The translations under genes were made by a program, and so were the position numbers. From contig OZ010611.1 of NCBI GenBank assembly GCA_963932145.1, positions 56,243,292 to 56,307,291 of the forward strand: a stretch of DNA of 64,000 nt, read 5' to 3'. The notes beneath the pieces are model-generated. The model saw nothing but the letters and a program-made list of their open reading frames with translations, did no database searches and was not told the origin of the DNA. Position 1 is the stretch's first letter. Each line of letters starts with the position of its first letter. Of this stretch, positions 1 to 11,250 are shown in pieces. This stretch comes from Acanthosepion lycidas (taxonomy: Eukaryota; Mollusca; Cephalopoda; Sepiida; Sepiidae).

Positions 1-1004
1 TCATAGAAATGGAGTAGCGTGCAGTGGTGTTGTCTCATACAACAGTGAGTTAGGAGAAAAAATTTGTGGGCACAAAATGGGTGATCAGTGTCTTATACTC
101 TTCTGTTTGTGCCTTGTCTTTAGCTTTTTCTTCTATATTTAACTTTATGTAGAGGCTAGGCCCCTTTCTAAATCTTGGTTGAAATTATTTTTCATTCTAA
201 TTCATAGAAATGGAGTAGCGTGCAATGGTGTCGTCTCATAAGACAGTGAGTTAGGAGAAAAAATTTGTGGGCACAAAATGGGTGATCAGTGTCTTATTCT
301 CTTCTGTTTGTGCTTGTCTTTAGCTTTTTCTTCTATATTTAACTTTATGTAGAGGCTAGGCCCATTTCTAAATCTTGGTTGAAATTATTTTTCATTCTAA
401 TTAATAGAAATGGAGTAGCGTGCAATGGTGTCGACTCATACAACAGTGAGTTAGGAGAAAAAATTTGTGGGCACAAAATGGGTGATCAGTGTCTTATTCT
501 CTTCTGTTTGTGCCTTGTCTTTAGCTTTTTCTTCTATATTTAACTTTATGTAGAGGCTAGGCCCCCCTCTAAATCTTGGTTGAAATTATTTTTCATTCTA
601 ATTCGTAGAAATGGAGTAGCGTGCAATGGTGTCGTCTCATACAACAGTGAGTTAGGAGAAAAAATTTGTGGGCACAAAATGGGTGATCAGTGGCTTATTC
701 TCTGCTGTTTGTGCCTTGTCTTTAGCTTTTTCTTCTATATATAACTTTATGTATAGGCTAGGCCCTTTTCTAAATCTTGGTTGAAATTATTTTTCATTCT
801 AATTCCTAGAAATGGAGTAGCGAGCAATGATGTCATCTCATACAACAATGAGTTAGGAGTAAAAATTTGTGGGCACAAAATGCGTGATCAGTGTCTTATT
901 CTCTGCTGTTTGTGCCTTGTCTTTAGCTTTTGCTTCTATATTTAACTTTATGTAGAGGCTAGGCACCTTTCTAAATCTTGGTTGAAATTATTTTTCATTC
1001 TAAT

Positions 1005-1205
1005 TCATAGAAATGGAGTAGCGTGCAATGGTGTCGTCTCATACAACAGTGAGTTAGGAGAAAAAATTTGTGGGCACAAAATGGGTGATCAGTGTCTTAT
1101 TCTCTTCTGTTTGTGCCTTGTCTTTAGCTTTTTCTTCTATATTTAACTTTATGTAGAGGCTAGGCCCCTTTCTAAATCTTGGTTGAAATTATTTTTCATT
1201 CTAAT
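1005..1205 (+). repeat. Representative near-consensus 201-bp monomer
   Basis: This copy serves as the reference; monomer positions in other entries count from its first base. Positions 1-44 contain the only two CpG sites of the consensus (18-19 and 31-32). Positions 45-52 read GTGAGTTA. Positions 57-65 are an A6T3 tract. Positions 65-78 hold an imperfect dyad, TTTGTG-GG-CACAAA. A TGATCA site lies at 82-87. Positions 91-141 are a pyrimidine-rich strand ending in a T-rich stretch. Positions 159-168 are a hypervariable C/T run, and 181-201 are A/T-rich. About 74 of the 201 bases are G or C. The length equals three times 67 and is close to a nucleosome repeat, but phasing cannot be shown from sequence alone. 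Confidence 0.9.
1049..1127 (+). other. Intron-like 79-nt segment within the monomer (shown in the reference copy)
   Basis: Monomer positions 45-52 read GTGAGTTA, close to a U2-type donor. CTTAT at 92-96 fits a loose branch-site pattern with its A 28 nt before the acceptor. A pyrimidine-rich run then ends in CTTTAG at 123. The order, the 79-nt length and the branch distance would suit a short intron. Most monomers keep this arrangement, though some have GTGATTTA, GTGAATTA or GTGAGTGA at the donor and a few lose the acceptor AG (TTTACC near 19,998 and 26,839; TTATC near 45,320). It could be a relic of the source sequence or chance. There is no evidence of transcription. Confidence 0.2.
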
Positions 1206-2210
1206 TAATAGAAATGGAGTAGCGTGCAATGGTGTCGTCTCATACAACAGTGAGTTAGGAGAAAAAATTTGTGGGCACAAAATGAGTGATCAGTGTCTTA
1301 TTCTCTTCTGTTGGTGCCTTGTCTTTAGCTTTTTCTTCTATATTTAACTTTATGTAGAGGCTAGGCCCCCCTCTAAATCTTGGTTGAAATTATTTTTCAT
1401 TCTAATTCATAGAAATGGAGTAGCGTGCAATGGTGTCGTCTCATATACCAGTGAGTTAGGAGAAAAAATTTGTGGGCACAAAATGGGAGATCAGTGTCTT
1501 ATTCCGTGCTGTTTGTGCCTTGTCTTTAGCTTTTTCTTCTATATTTAACTTTATGTAGAGGCTAGGCCCCTTTCTAAATCTTGGTTGAAATTATTTTTCA
1601 TTCTAATTCATAGAAATGGAGTAGCGTGCAATGGTGCCGTCTCATACAACAGTAAGTTAGGAGAAAAAATTTGTTGGCACAAAATGGGTGATCAGTGTCT
1701 TATTCTCTTCTCTTTGTGCCTTGTCTTTAGCTTTTTCTTCTATATTTAAATTTATGTAGAGGCTAGGCCCCCCTCTAAATCTTGGTTGAAATTATTTTTC
1801 ATTCTAATTCATAGAAATGGAGTAGCGTGCAATGGTGTCGTCTCATACAACAGTGAGTTAGTAGAAAGAATTTGTGGGCACAAAATGGGTGATCAGTGTC
1901 TTATTCTCTTCTGTTTGTGCCTTGTCTTTAGCTTTTTCTTCTATATTTAACTTTATGTAGAGGCTAGGCCCCTTTCTAAATCTTGGTTGAAATTATTTTT
2001 CATTCTAATTCATAGAAATGGAGTAGCGTGCAATGGTGTCGTCTCATACACCAGTGAGTTAGGAGAAAAAATTTGTGGGCACAAAATGGGTGATCAGTGT
2101 CTTATTCCCTGCTGTTTGTGCCTTGTCTTTAGCTTTTTCTTCTATATTTAACTTTATGTAGAGGCTAGGCCCCTTTCTAAATCTTGGTTGAAATTATTTT
2201 TCATTCTAAT

Positions 2211-3817
2211 TCATAGAAATCGAGTAGCGTGCAATGGTGTCGTCTCATACAACAGTGAGTGAAGAGAAAAAATTTGTGGGCACAAAATGGGTGATCAGTG
2301 TTTATTCTCTGCTGTTTGCGCCTTGTCTTTAGCTTTTTCTTCTATATTTAACTTTATGTAGAGGCTAGGCCCCTTTCTAAATCTTGGTTGAAATTATTTT
2401 TCATTCTAATTCATAGAAATGGAGTAGCATGTAATTGTGTCGTTTCATACAACAGTGAGTTAGGAGAAAAAATTTGTGGGCACAAAATGGCTGATCAGTG
2501 TCTTATTCTCCTCTGTTTGTGCCTTGTCTTTAGCTTTTTCTTCTATATTTAACTTTATGTAGAGGCTAGGCCCCCCTCTAAATCTTGGTTGAAATTATTT
2601 TTCATTCTAATTCATAGAAATGGAGTAGCGTGCAATGGTGTCGTCTCATACAACTGTGAGTTAGGAGAAAAAATTTGTGGGCACAAAATGGCTGATTAGT
2701 GTCTTATTTTCCTCTGTTTGTGCCTTGTCTTTAGCTTTTTCTTCTATATTTAACTTTATGTAGAGGGTAGGCCCCCCTATAAATCTTGGTTGAAATTATT
2801 TTTCATTCTAATTAATAGAAATGGAGTAGCGTACAATGGTGTCATCTCATACAACAGTGAGTTAGGAGAAAAAATTTGTGGGCACAAAATGGGTGATCAG
2901 TGTCTTATTCTCTTCTGTTTGTGCCTTGTCTTTAGCTTTTTCTTCTATATTTGATATTATGTAGAGGCTAGGCCCCCCTCTAAATCTTGGTTGAAATTAT
3001 TTTTCATTCTAATTCATAGAAATGTAGTAGCGTACAATGGTGTCGTCTCATACAACAGTGAGTTAGTAGAAAGAATTTGTGGGCACAAAATGGGTGATCA
3101 GTGTCTTATTCTCTTCTGTTTGTGTCTTGTCTTGAGATTTTTCTTCTATATTTAACTTTATGTAGAGGCTAGGCCCCTTTCTAAATCTTTGTTTTAATTA
3201 TTTTACATTCTAATTCATAAAAATGGAGTAGGGTGCAGTGGTGTTCTCTCATACAACAGTGAGTTAGGAGAAAAAATTTGTGGGCACAAAATGGGTGATC
3301 AGTGTCTTATTCTCTTCTGTTTGTGCCTTGTCTTTAGCTTTTTCTTCTATATTTAACTTTATGTAGAGGCTAGGCCCCTTTCTAAATCTTGGTTGAAATT
3401 ATTTTTCATTCTAATTAATAGAAATGGAGTAGCGTGCAATGGTGTCGTCTCATACAACAGTGAGTTAGGAGAAAAAATTTGTGGGCACAAAATGGGTGAT
3501 CAGTGTCTTATTCTCTTCTTTTTGTGCCTTGTCTTTAGCTTTTTCTTCTATATTTAACTTTATGTAGAGGCTAGGCCCCCCTCTAAATCTTGGTTGAAAT
3601 TATTTTTCATTCTAATTCGTAGAAATGGAGTAGCGTGCAATGGTGTCGACTCATACAACAGTGAGTTAGGAGAAAAAATTTGTGGGCACAAAATGGGTGA
3701 TCAGTGACTTATTCTCTTCTGTTTGTGCCTTGTCTTTAGCTTTCTCTTCTATATTTAACTTTATGTAGAGGCTAGGCCCCTTTCTAAATCTTGGTTGAAA
3801 TTATTTTTCATTCTAAT
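2211..3817 (+). repeat. 8-mer HOR unit a
   Basis: Eight monomers start at 2211, 2411, 2612, 2813, 3014, 3215, 3416 and 3617. Its private differences from unit b include TGTGTCTTGTCTTGAGATTT near 3,121 where unit b has the usual TTAG, and CATAAAAATG at the start of the sixth monomer. Unit length is 1,607 bp because monomer A is 200 bp. Confidence 0.92.
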
Positions 3818-5424
3818 TCATAGAAATCGAGTAGCGTGCAATGGTGTCGTCTCATACAACAGTGAGTGAAGAGAAAAAATTTGTGGGCACAAAATGGGTG
3901 ATCAGTGTTTATTCTCTGCTGTTTGCGCCTTGTCTTTAGCTTTTTCTTCTATATTTAACTTTATGTAGAGGCTAGGCCCCTTTCTAAATCTTGGTTGAAA
4001 TTATTTTTCATTCTAATTCATAGAAATGGAGTAGCATGTAATTGTGTCGTTTCATACAACAGTGAGTTAGGAGAAAAAATTTGTGGGCACAAAATGGCTG
4101 ATCAGTGTCTTATTCTCCTCTGTTTGTGCCTTGTCTTTAGCTTTTTCTTCTATATTTAACTTTATGTAGAGGCTAGGCCCCCCTCTAAATCTTAGTTGAA
4201 ATTATTTTTCATTCTAATTCATAGAAATGGAGTAGCGTGCAATGGTGTCGTCTCATACAACTGTGAGTTAGGAGAAAAAATTTGTGGGCACAAAATGGCT
4301 GATTAGTGTCTTATTCTCCTCTGTTTGTGCCTTGTCTTTAGCTTTTTCTTCTATATTTAACTTTATGTAGAGGGTAGGCCCCCCTATAAATCTTGGTTGA
4401 AATTATTTTTCATTCTAATTAATAGAAATGGAGTAGCGTACAATGGTGTCATCTCATACAACAGTGAGTTAGGAGAAAAAATTTGTGGGCACAAAATGGG
4501 TGATCAGTGTCTTATTCTCTTCTGTTTGTGCCTTGTCTTTAGCTTTTTCTTCTATATTTGATATTATGTAGAGGCTAGGCCCCCCTCTAAATCTTGGTTG
4601 AAATTATTTTTCATTCTAATTCATAGAAATGTAGTAGCGTACAATGGTGTCGTCTCATACAACAGTGAGTTAGTAGAAAGAATTTGTGGGCACAAAATGG
4701 GTGATCAGTGTCTTATTCTCTTCTGTTTGTGCCTTGTCTTTAGATTTTTCTTCTATATTTAACTTTATGTAGAGGCTAGGCCCCTTTCTAAATCTTTGTT
4801 TTAATTATTTTACATTCTAATTCATAGAAATGGAGTAGGGTGCAGTGGTGTTCTCTCATACAACAGTGAGTTAGGAGAAATAATTTGTGGGCACAAAATG
4901 GGTGATCAGTGTCTTATTCTCTTCTGTTTGTGCCTTGTCTTTAGCTTTTTCTTCTATATTTAACTTTATGTAGAGGCTAGGCCCCTTTCTAAATCTTGGT
5001 TGAAATTATTTTTCATTCTAATTAATAGAAATGGAGTAGCGTGCAATGGTGTCGTCTCATACAACAGTGAGTTAGGAGAAAAAATTTGTGGGCACAAAAT
5101 GGGTGATCAGTGTCTTATTCTCTTCTGTTTGTGCCTTGTCTTTAGCTTTTTCTTCTATATTTAACTTTATGTAGAGGCTAGGCCCCCCTCTAAATCTTGG
5201 TTGAAATTATTTTTCATTCTAATTCGTAGAAATGGAGTAGCGTGCAATGGTGTCGACTCATACAACAGTGAGTTAGGAGAAAAAATTTGTGGGCACAAAA
5301 TGGGTGATCAGTGACTTATTCTCTTCTGTTTGTGCCTTGTCTTTAGCTTTCTCTTCTATATTTAACTTTATGTAGAGGCTAGGCCCCTTTCTAAATCTTG
5401 GTTGAAATTATTTTTCATTCTAAT
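3818..5424 (+). repeat. 8-mer HOR unit b
   Basis: This unit has the same eight monomer types in the same order as unit a and the same length. Only scattered single-base differences separate them, for instance CTTAGTTG near 4,193 where unit a has CTTGGTTG. That change is shared with unit c, which suggests b and c have the more recent common origin. Confidence 0.92.
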
Positions 5425-7231
5425 TCATAGAAATGGAGTAGCATGTAATTGTGTCGTCTCATACAACAGTGAGTGAAGAGAAAAAATTTGTGGGCACAAA
5501 ATGGGTGATCAGTGTTTATTCTCTGCTGTTTGCGCCTTGTCTTTAGCTTTTTCTTCTATATTTAACATTATGTAGAGGCTAGGCCCCTTTCTAAATCTTG
5601 GTTGAAATTATTTTTCATTCTAATTCATAGAAATGGAGTAGCATGTAATTGTGTCGTTTCATACAACAGTGAGTTAGGAGAAAAAATTTGTGGGCACAAA
5701 ATGGCTGATCAGTGTCTTATTCTCCTCTGTTTGTGCCTTGTCTTTAGCTTTTTCTTCTATATTTAACTTTATGTAGAGGCTAGGCCCCCCTCTAAATCTT
5801 AGTTGAAATTATTTTTCATTCTAATTCATAGAAATGGAGTAGCGTGCAATGGTGTCGTCTCATACAACTGTGAGTTAGGAGAAAAAATTTGTGGGCACAA
5901 AATGGCTGATTAGTGTCTTATTCTCCTCTGTTTGTGCCTTGTCTTTAGCTTTTTCTTCTATATTTAACTTTATGTAGAGGGTAGGCCCCCCTATAAATCT
6001 TGGTTGAAATTATTTTTCATTCTAATTAATAGAAATGGAGTAGCGTACAATGGTGTCATCTCATACAACAGTGAGTTAGGAGAAAAAATTTGTGGGCACA
6101 AAATGGGTGATCAGTGTCTTATTCTCTTCTGTTTGTGCCTTGTCTTTAGCTTTTTCTTCTATATTTGATATTATGTAGAGGCTAGGCCCCCCTCTAAATC
6201 TTGGTTGAAATTATTTTTCATTCTAATTCATAGAAATGTAGTAGCGTACAATGGTGTCGTCTCATACAACAGTGAGTTAGTAGAAAGAATTTGTGGGCAC
6301 AAAATGGGTGATCAGTGTCTTATTCTCTTCTGTTTGTGCCTTGTCTTTAGATTTTTCTTCTATATTTAACTTTATGTAGAGGCTAGGCCCCTTTCTAAAT
6401 CTTTGTTTTAATTATTTTACATTCTAATTCATAGAAATGGAGTAGGGTGCAGTGGTGTTCTCTCATACAACAGTGAGTTAGGAGAAAAAATTTGTGGGCA
6501 CAAAATGGGTGATCAGTGTCTTATTCTCTTCTGTTTGTGCCTTGTCTTTAGCTTTTTCTTCTATATTTAACTTTATGTAGAGGCTAGGCCCCTTTCTAAA
6601 TCTTGGTTGAAATTATTTTTCATTCTAATTAATAGAAATGGAGTAGCGTGCAATGGTGTCGTCTTATACAACAGTGAGTTAGGAGAAAAAATTTGTGGGC
6701 ACAAAATGGGTGATCAGTGTCTTATTCTCTTCTGTTTGTGCCTTGTCTTTAGCTTTTTCTTCTATATTTAACTTTATGTAGAGGCTAGGCCCCCCTCTAA
6801 ATCTTGGTTGAAATTATTTTTCATTCTCATTCGTAGAAATGGAGTAGCGTGCAATGGTGACGTCTCATACAACAGTGAGTTAGTAGAAAAATTTGTGGGC
6901 ACAAAATGGGTGATCAGTGTCTTATTCTCTTCTGTTTGTGACTTGTCTTTAGCTTTTTCTTCTATATTTAACTTTAAGTAGAGGCTAGGACCCTTTCTAA
7001 ATCTTGGTTGAAATTATTTTTCATTCTAATTAATAGAAATGGAGTAGCTTGCAATGGTGTCATCTCATACAACAGTGATTTAGGAGAAAAAATTTGTGGG
7101 CACAAAATGGGTGATCAGTGTCTTATTCTCTGCTGTTTGTGCCTTGTCTTTAGCTTTTTCTTCTATATTTAACTTTATGTAGAGGCTAGGCCCCTTTCTA
7201 AATCTTGGTTGAAATTATTTTTCATTCTAAT
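5425..7231 (+). repeat. 8-mer HOR unit c, expanded to 9 monomers and with chimeric first monomer
   Basis: The first monomer carries the head of type B (GCATGTAATTGTGTCG) joined to the body of type A (GTGAGTGAAGAG, AGTGTTTATT, TTTGCGCC). The last type of the normal unit is replaced by two monomers, at 6831 (GGTGACGTCTC, GTTAGTAG, CTTTAAGTAG) and 7031 (TAATAG, AGCTTGC, CAGTGATTTAGG), giving 1,807 bp. The same two-monomer pair recurs at 9440-9844 and parts of it elsewhere, so it behaves as a cassette inserted in register. Confidence 0.88.
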
Positions 7232-8837
7232 TCATAGAAATCGAGTAGCGTGCAATGGTGTCGTCTCATACAACAGTGAGTGAAGAGAAAAAATTTGTGG
7301 GCACAAAATGGGTGATCAGTGTTTATTCTCTGCTGTTTGCGCCTTGTCTTTAGCTTTTTCTTCTATATTTAACTTTATGTAGAGGCTAGGCCTCTTTCTA
7401 AATCTTGGTTGAAATTATTTTTCATTCTAATTCATAGAAATGGAGTAGCGTGTAATTGTGTCGTTTCATACAACAGTGAGTTAGGAGAAAAAATTTGTGG
7501 GCACAAAATGGCTGATCAGTGTCTTATTCTCCTCTGTTTGTGCCTTGTCTTTAGCTTTTTCTTCTATATTTAACTTTATGTAGAGGCTAGGCCCCCCTCT
7601 AAATCTTGGTTGAAATTATTTTTCATTCTAATTCATAGAAATGGAGTAGCGTGCAATGGTGTCGTCTCATACAACAGTGAGTTAGGAGAAAAAATTTGTG
7701 GGCACAAAATGGCTGATTAGTGTCTTATTCTCCTCTGTTTGTGCCTTGTCTTTAGCTTTTTTTTCTATATTTAACTTTATGTAGAGGGTAGGCCCCCCTA
7801 TAAATCTTGGTTGAAATTATTTTTCATTCTAATTAATAGAAATGGAGTAGCGTACAATGGTGTCATCTCATACAACAGTGAGTTAGGAGAAAAAATTTGT
7901 GGGCACAAAATGGGTGATCAGTGTCTTATTCTCTTCTGTTTGTGCCTTGTCTTTAGCTTTTTCTTCTATATTTGACATTATGTAGAGGCTAGGCCCCCCT
8001 CTAAATCTTGGTTGAAATTATTTTTCATTCTAATTCATAGAAATGTAGTAGCGTACAATGGTGTCGTCTCATACAACAGTGAGTTAGTAGAAAGAATTTG
8101 TGGGCACAAAATGGGTGATCAGTGTCTTATTCTCTTCTGTTTGTGCCTTGTCTTTAGATTTTTCTTCTATATTTAACTTTATGTAGAGGCTAGGCCCCTT
8201 TCTAAATCTTTGTTTTAATTATTTTACATTCTAATTCATAGAAATGGAGTAGGGTGCAGTGGTGTCGTCTCATACAACAGTGAGTTAGGAGAAAAAATTT
8301 GTGGGCACAAAATGGGTGATCAGTGTCTTATTCTCTTCTGTTTGTGCCTTGTCTTTAGCTTTTTCTTCTATATTTAACTTTATGTAGAGGCTAGGCCCCT
8401 TTCTAAATCTTGGTTGAAATTATTTTTCATTCTAATTCATAGAAATGGAGTAGCGTGCCATGGTGTCGTCTCATAAGACTGTGAGTTAGGAGAAAAAATT
8501 TGTGGGCACAAAATGGGGGATCAGTGTCTTATTCTCTTCTGTTTGTGCTTGTCTTTAGCTTTTTCTTCTATATTTAACTTTATGTAGAGGCTAGGCCGCT
8601 TTCTAAATCTTGGTTGAAATTATTTTTCATTCTAATTAATAGAAATGGAGTAGCTTGCAATGGTGTCATCTCATACAACAGTGATTTAGGAGAAAAAATT
8701 TGTGGGCACAAAATGGGTGATCAGTGTCTTATTCTCTGCTGTTTGTGCCTTGTCTTTAGCTTTTTCTTCTATATTTAACTTTATGTAGAGGCTAGGCCCC
8801 TTTCTAAATCTTGGTTGAAATTATTTTTCATTCTAAT
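7232..8837 (+). repeat. 8-mer HOR unit d with replaced tail
   Basis: Types A to F are as in unit a, although F has GTCGTCTC where earlier units have TTCTCTC. The last two positions are filled by a monomer with ATAAGACTG and a one-base-shorter TGCTTGTC (8437), then by the AGCTTGC...GTGATTTAGG type (8637). Length is 1,606 bp. A single A monomer (8838-9037) starts a fifth unit that goes no further. Confidence 0.88.
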
Positions 8838-11250
8838 TCATAGAAATCGAGTAGCGTGCAATGGTGTCGTCTCATACAACAGTGAGTGAAGAGAAAAAAT
8901 TTGTGGGCACAAAATGGGTGATCAGTGTTTATTCTCTGCTGTTTGCGCCTTGTCTTTAGCTTTTTCTTCTATATTTAACTTTATGTAGAGGCTAGGCCTC
9001 CCTCTAAATCTTGGTTGAAATTATTTTTCATTCTAATTCATAGAAATGGAGTAGCGTGCAATGGTGTCGTCTCATAGAACAGTGAGTTAGGAGAAAAAAT
9101 TTGTGGGCAAGAAATGGGTGATCAGTGTCTTATTCTCTTGTGTTTGTGCCTTGTCTTTAGCTTTTTCTTCTATATTTAACTTTATGTAGAGGCTAGGCCA
9201 CTTTCTAAATCTTGGTTGAAATTATTTTTCATTCTAATTCATAGAAATGGAGTAGCGTGCAATGGTATCGTCTCATACAACAGTGAGTTAGGAGAAAAAA
9301 TTGGTGGGCACAAAATGGGTGATCAGTGTCTTATTCTCTTCTGTTTGTGCCTTGTCTTTAGCTTTTTCTTCTATATTTAACTTTATGTAGTGGCTAGGCC
9401 CCCCTCTAAATCTTGGTTGAAATTATTTTTCATTCTAATTCATAGAAATGGAGTAGGTAGCGTGCAATGGTGACGTCTCATACAACAGTGAGTTAGTAGA
9501 AAAATTTGTGGGCACAAAATGGGTGATCAGTGTCTTATTGTCTTCTGTTTGTGACTTGTCTTTAGCTTTTTCTTCTATATTTAACTTTAAGTAGAGGCTA
9601 GGCCCCTTTCTAAATCTTGGTTGAAATTATTTTTCATTCTAATTAATAGAAATGGAGTAGCTTGCAATGGTGTCATCTCATACAACAGTGATTTAGGAGA
9701 AAAAATTTGTGGGCACAAAATGTGTGATCAGTGACTTATTCTCTTCTGTTTGTGCCTTGTCTTTAGCTTTTTCTTCTATATTTAACTTTATGTAGAGGAT
9801 AGGCCCCCCTCTAAATCTTGGTTGAAATTATTTTTCATTCTAATTCATAGAAATGGAGTAGCGTGCAATGGTGTCGTCTCATACAACAGTGAGTTAGGAG
9901 AAAAAATTTGTGGGCACAAAATGGCTGATCAGTGTCTTATTCTCCTCTGTTCGTGCCTTGTCTTTAGCTTTTTTTTCTATATTTAACGTTACGTAGAGGC
10001 TAGGCCCCCCTCTAAATCTTGGTTGTAATTATTTTTCATTCTAATTCATAGAAATGGAGTAGCGTGCAATGGTGTCGTCTCATACAACAGTGAGTTAGGA
10101 GAAAAAATTTGTGGGCACAAAATGGCTGATCAGTGTCTTATTCTCCTCTGTTTGTGCCTTGTCTTTAGCTTTTTCTTCTATATTTAACTTTATGTAGAGG
10201 CTAGGCCTCCCTCTAAATCTTGGTTGAAATTATTTTTCATTCTACTTCATAGAAATGGAGTAGCGTGCAATGGTGTCGTCTCATAAAACAGTGAGTTAGG
10301 AGAAAAAATTTGTTGGCACAAAATGGGTGATCAGTGTCTTATTCTCTTCTATTTGTGCCTTGTCTTCAGATTTTTCTTCTATATTTAACTTTATGTAGAG
10401 GCTAGGCCCCTTTCTAAATCTTTGTTTTAATTATTTTACATTCTAATTCATAGAAATGGAGTAGCGTGCAGTGGTGTCGTCTCATACAACAGTGAGTTAG
10501 GAGAAAAAATTTGTGGGCACAAAATGGGTGATCAGTGTCTTATTCTCTTCTGTTTGTGCCTTGTCTTTAGCTTTTTCTTCTATATTTAACTTTATGTAGA
10601 GGCTAGGCCCCTTTCTAAATCTTGGTTGAAATTATTTTTCATTCTAATTCATAGAAATGGAGTAGCGTGGAATGGTGTCGTCTCATAAGACAGTGAGTTA
10701 GGAGAAAAAATTTGTGGGCACAAAATGGGTGATCAGTGTCTTATTCTCTTCTGTTTGTGCTTGTCTTTAGCTTTTTCTTCTATATTTAACTTTATGTAGA
10801 GGCTAGCCCCCTTTCTAAATCTTGGTTGAAATTATTTTTCATTCTAATTAATAGAAATGGAGTAGCGTGCAATGGTGTCGTCTCATACAACAGTGAGTTA
10901 GGAGAAAAAATTTGTGGGCACAAAATGAGTGATCAGTCTCTTATTCTCTTCTGTTTGTTCCTTGTCTTTAGCTTTTTCTTCTATATTTAACTTTATGTAG
11001 AGGCTAGGCCCCCCTATAAATCTTGGTTGAAATTATTTTTCATTCTAATTAATAGAAATGGAGTAGCGTGCAATGGTGTCGTCTCATACAACAGTGAGTT
11101 AGGAGAAAAAATTTGTGGGCACAAAATGGGTGATCAGTGTCTTATTCTCTTCTGTTTGTGCCTTGTCTTTAGCTTTTTCTTCTATATTTAACTTTATGTA
11201 GAGGCTAGGCCCCCCTCTAAATCTTGGTTGAAATTATTTTTCATTCTAAT

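Larger units (their letters stand above)
1..2210 (+). repeat. Mosaic monomer block at left edge (11 monomers)
   Basis: Eleven monomers start at 1, 202, 402, 603, 804, 1005, 1206, 1407, 1608, 1809 and 2010, with no repeat longer than the monomer inside the block. Several are recognisable by private markers. The monomer at 603 has TATATAAC and a TATAGG change; the one at 804 starts TCCTAG and carries GAGTAAAAA; the one at 1407 has CATATACC and TTCCGTGCTG; the one at 1608 has GTGCCGTC. These same types recur at 11,251-13,260 and 13,461-14,264, so the block is partner to a segment about 10-12 kb downstream. Confidence 0.85.
2211..9037 (+). repeat. 8-monomer higher-order repeat array (about 1,607-bp unit)
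   Basis: A characteristic monomer A (starts TCATAGAAATCGAG, then GTGAGTGAAG, AGTGTTTATT and TTTGCGCC) appears at 2211 and 3818, as a chimera at 5425, and again at 7232 and 8838. Between successive A monomers the order of types B to H is preserved: B with ATGTAATTGTGTCG, C with CAACTGTGAG or GGCTGATTAG, D with GTACAATGG and GTCATC, E with TGTAGTAGCGTAC, F with TAGGGTGCAGTGG, then a TAATAG type and a TCGTAG type. Spacing is 1,607, 1,607, 1,807 and 1,606 bp. Corresponding positions of different units agree far better than neighbouring monomers do, which is the definition of a HOR. The block begins at the first A monomer and ends after the A monomer at 8838. Confidence 0.93.

Noticed and set aside
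603-803. TATATATAAC as a TATA box in a monomer subfamily
   Set aside because: It is a two-base variant of the ordinary TATATTTAAC. There is no initiator or downstream gene, and T/A-rich words are expected here.
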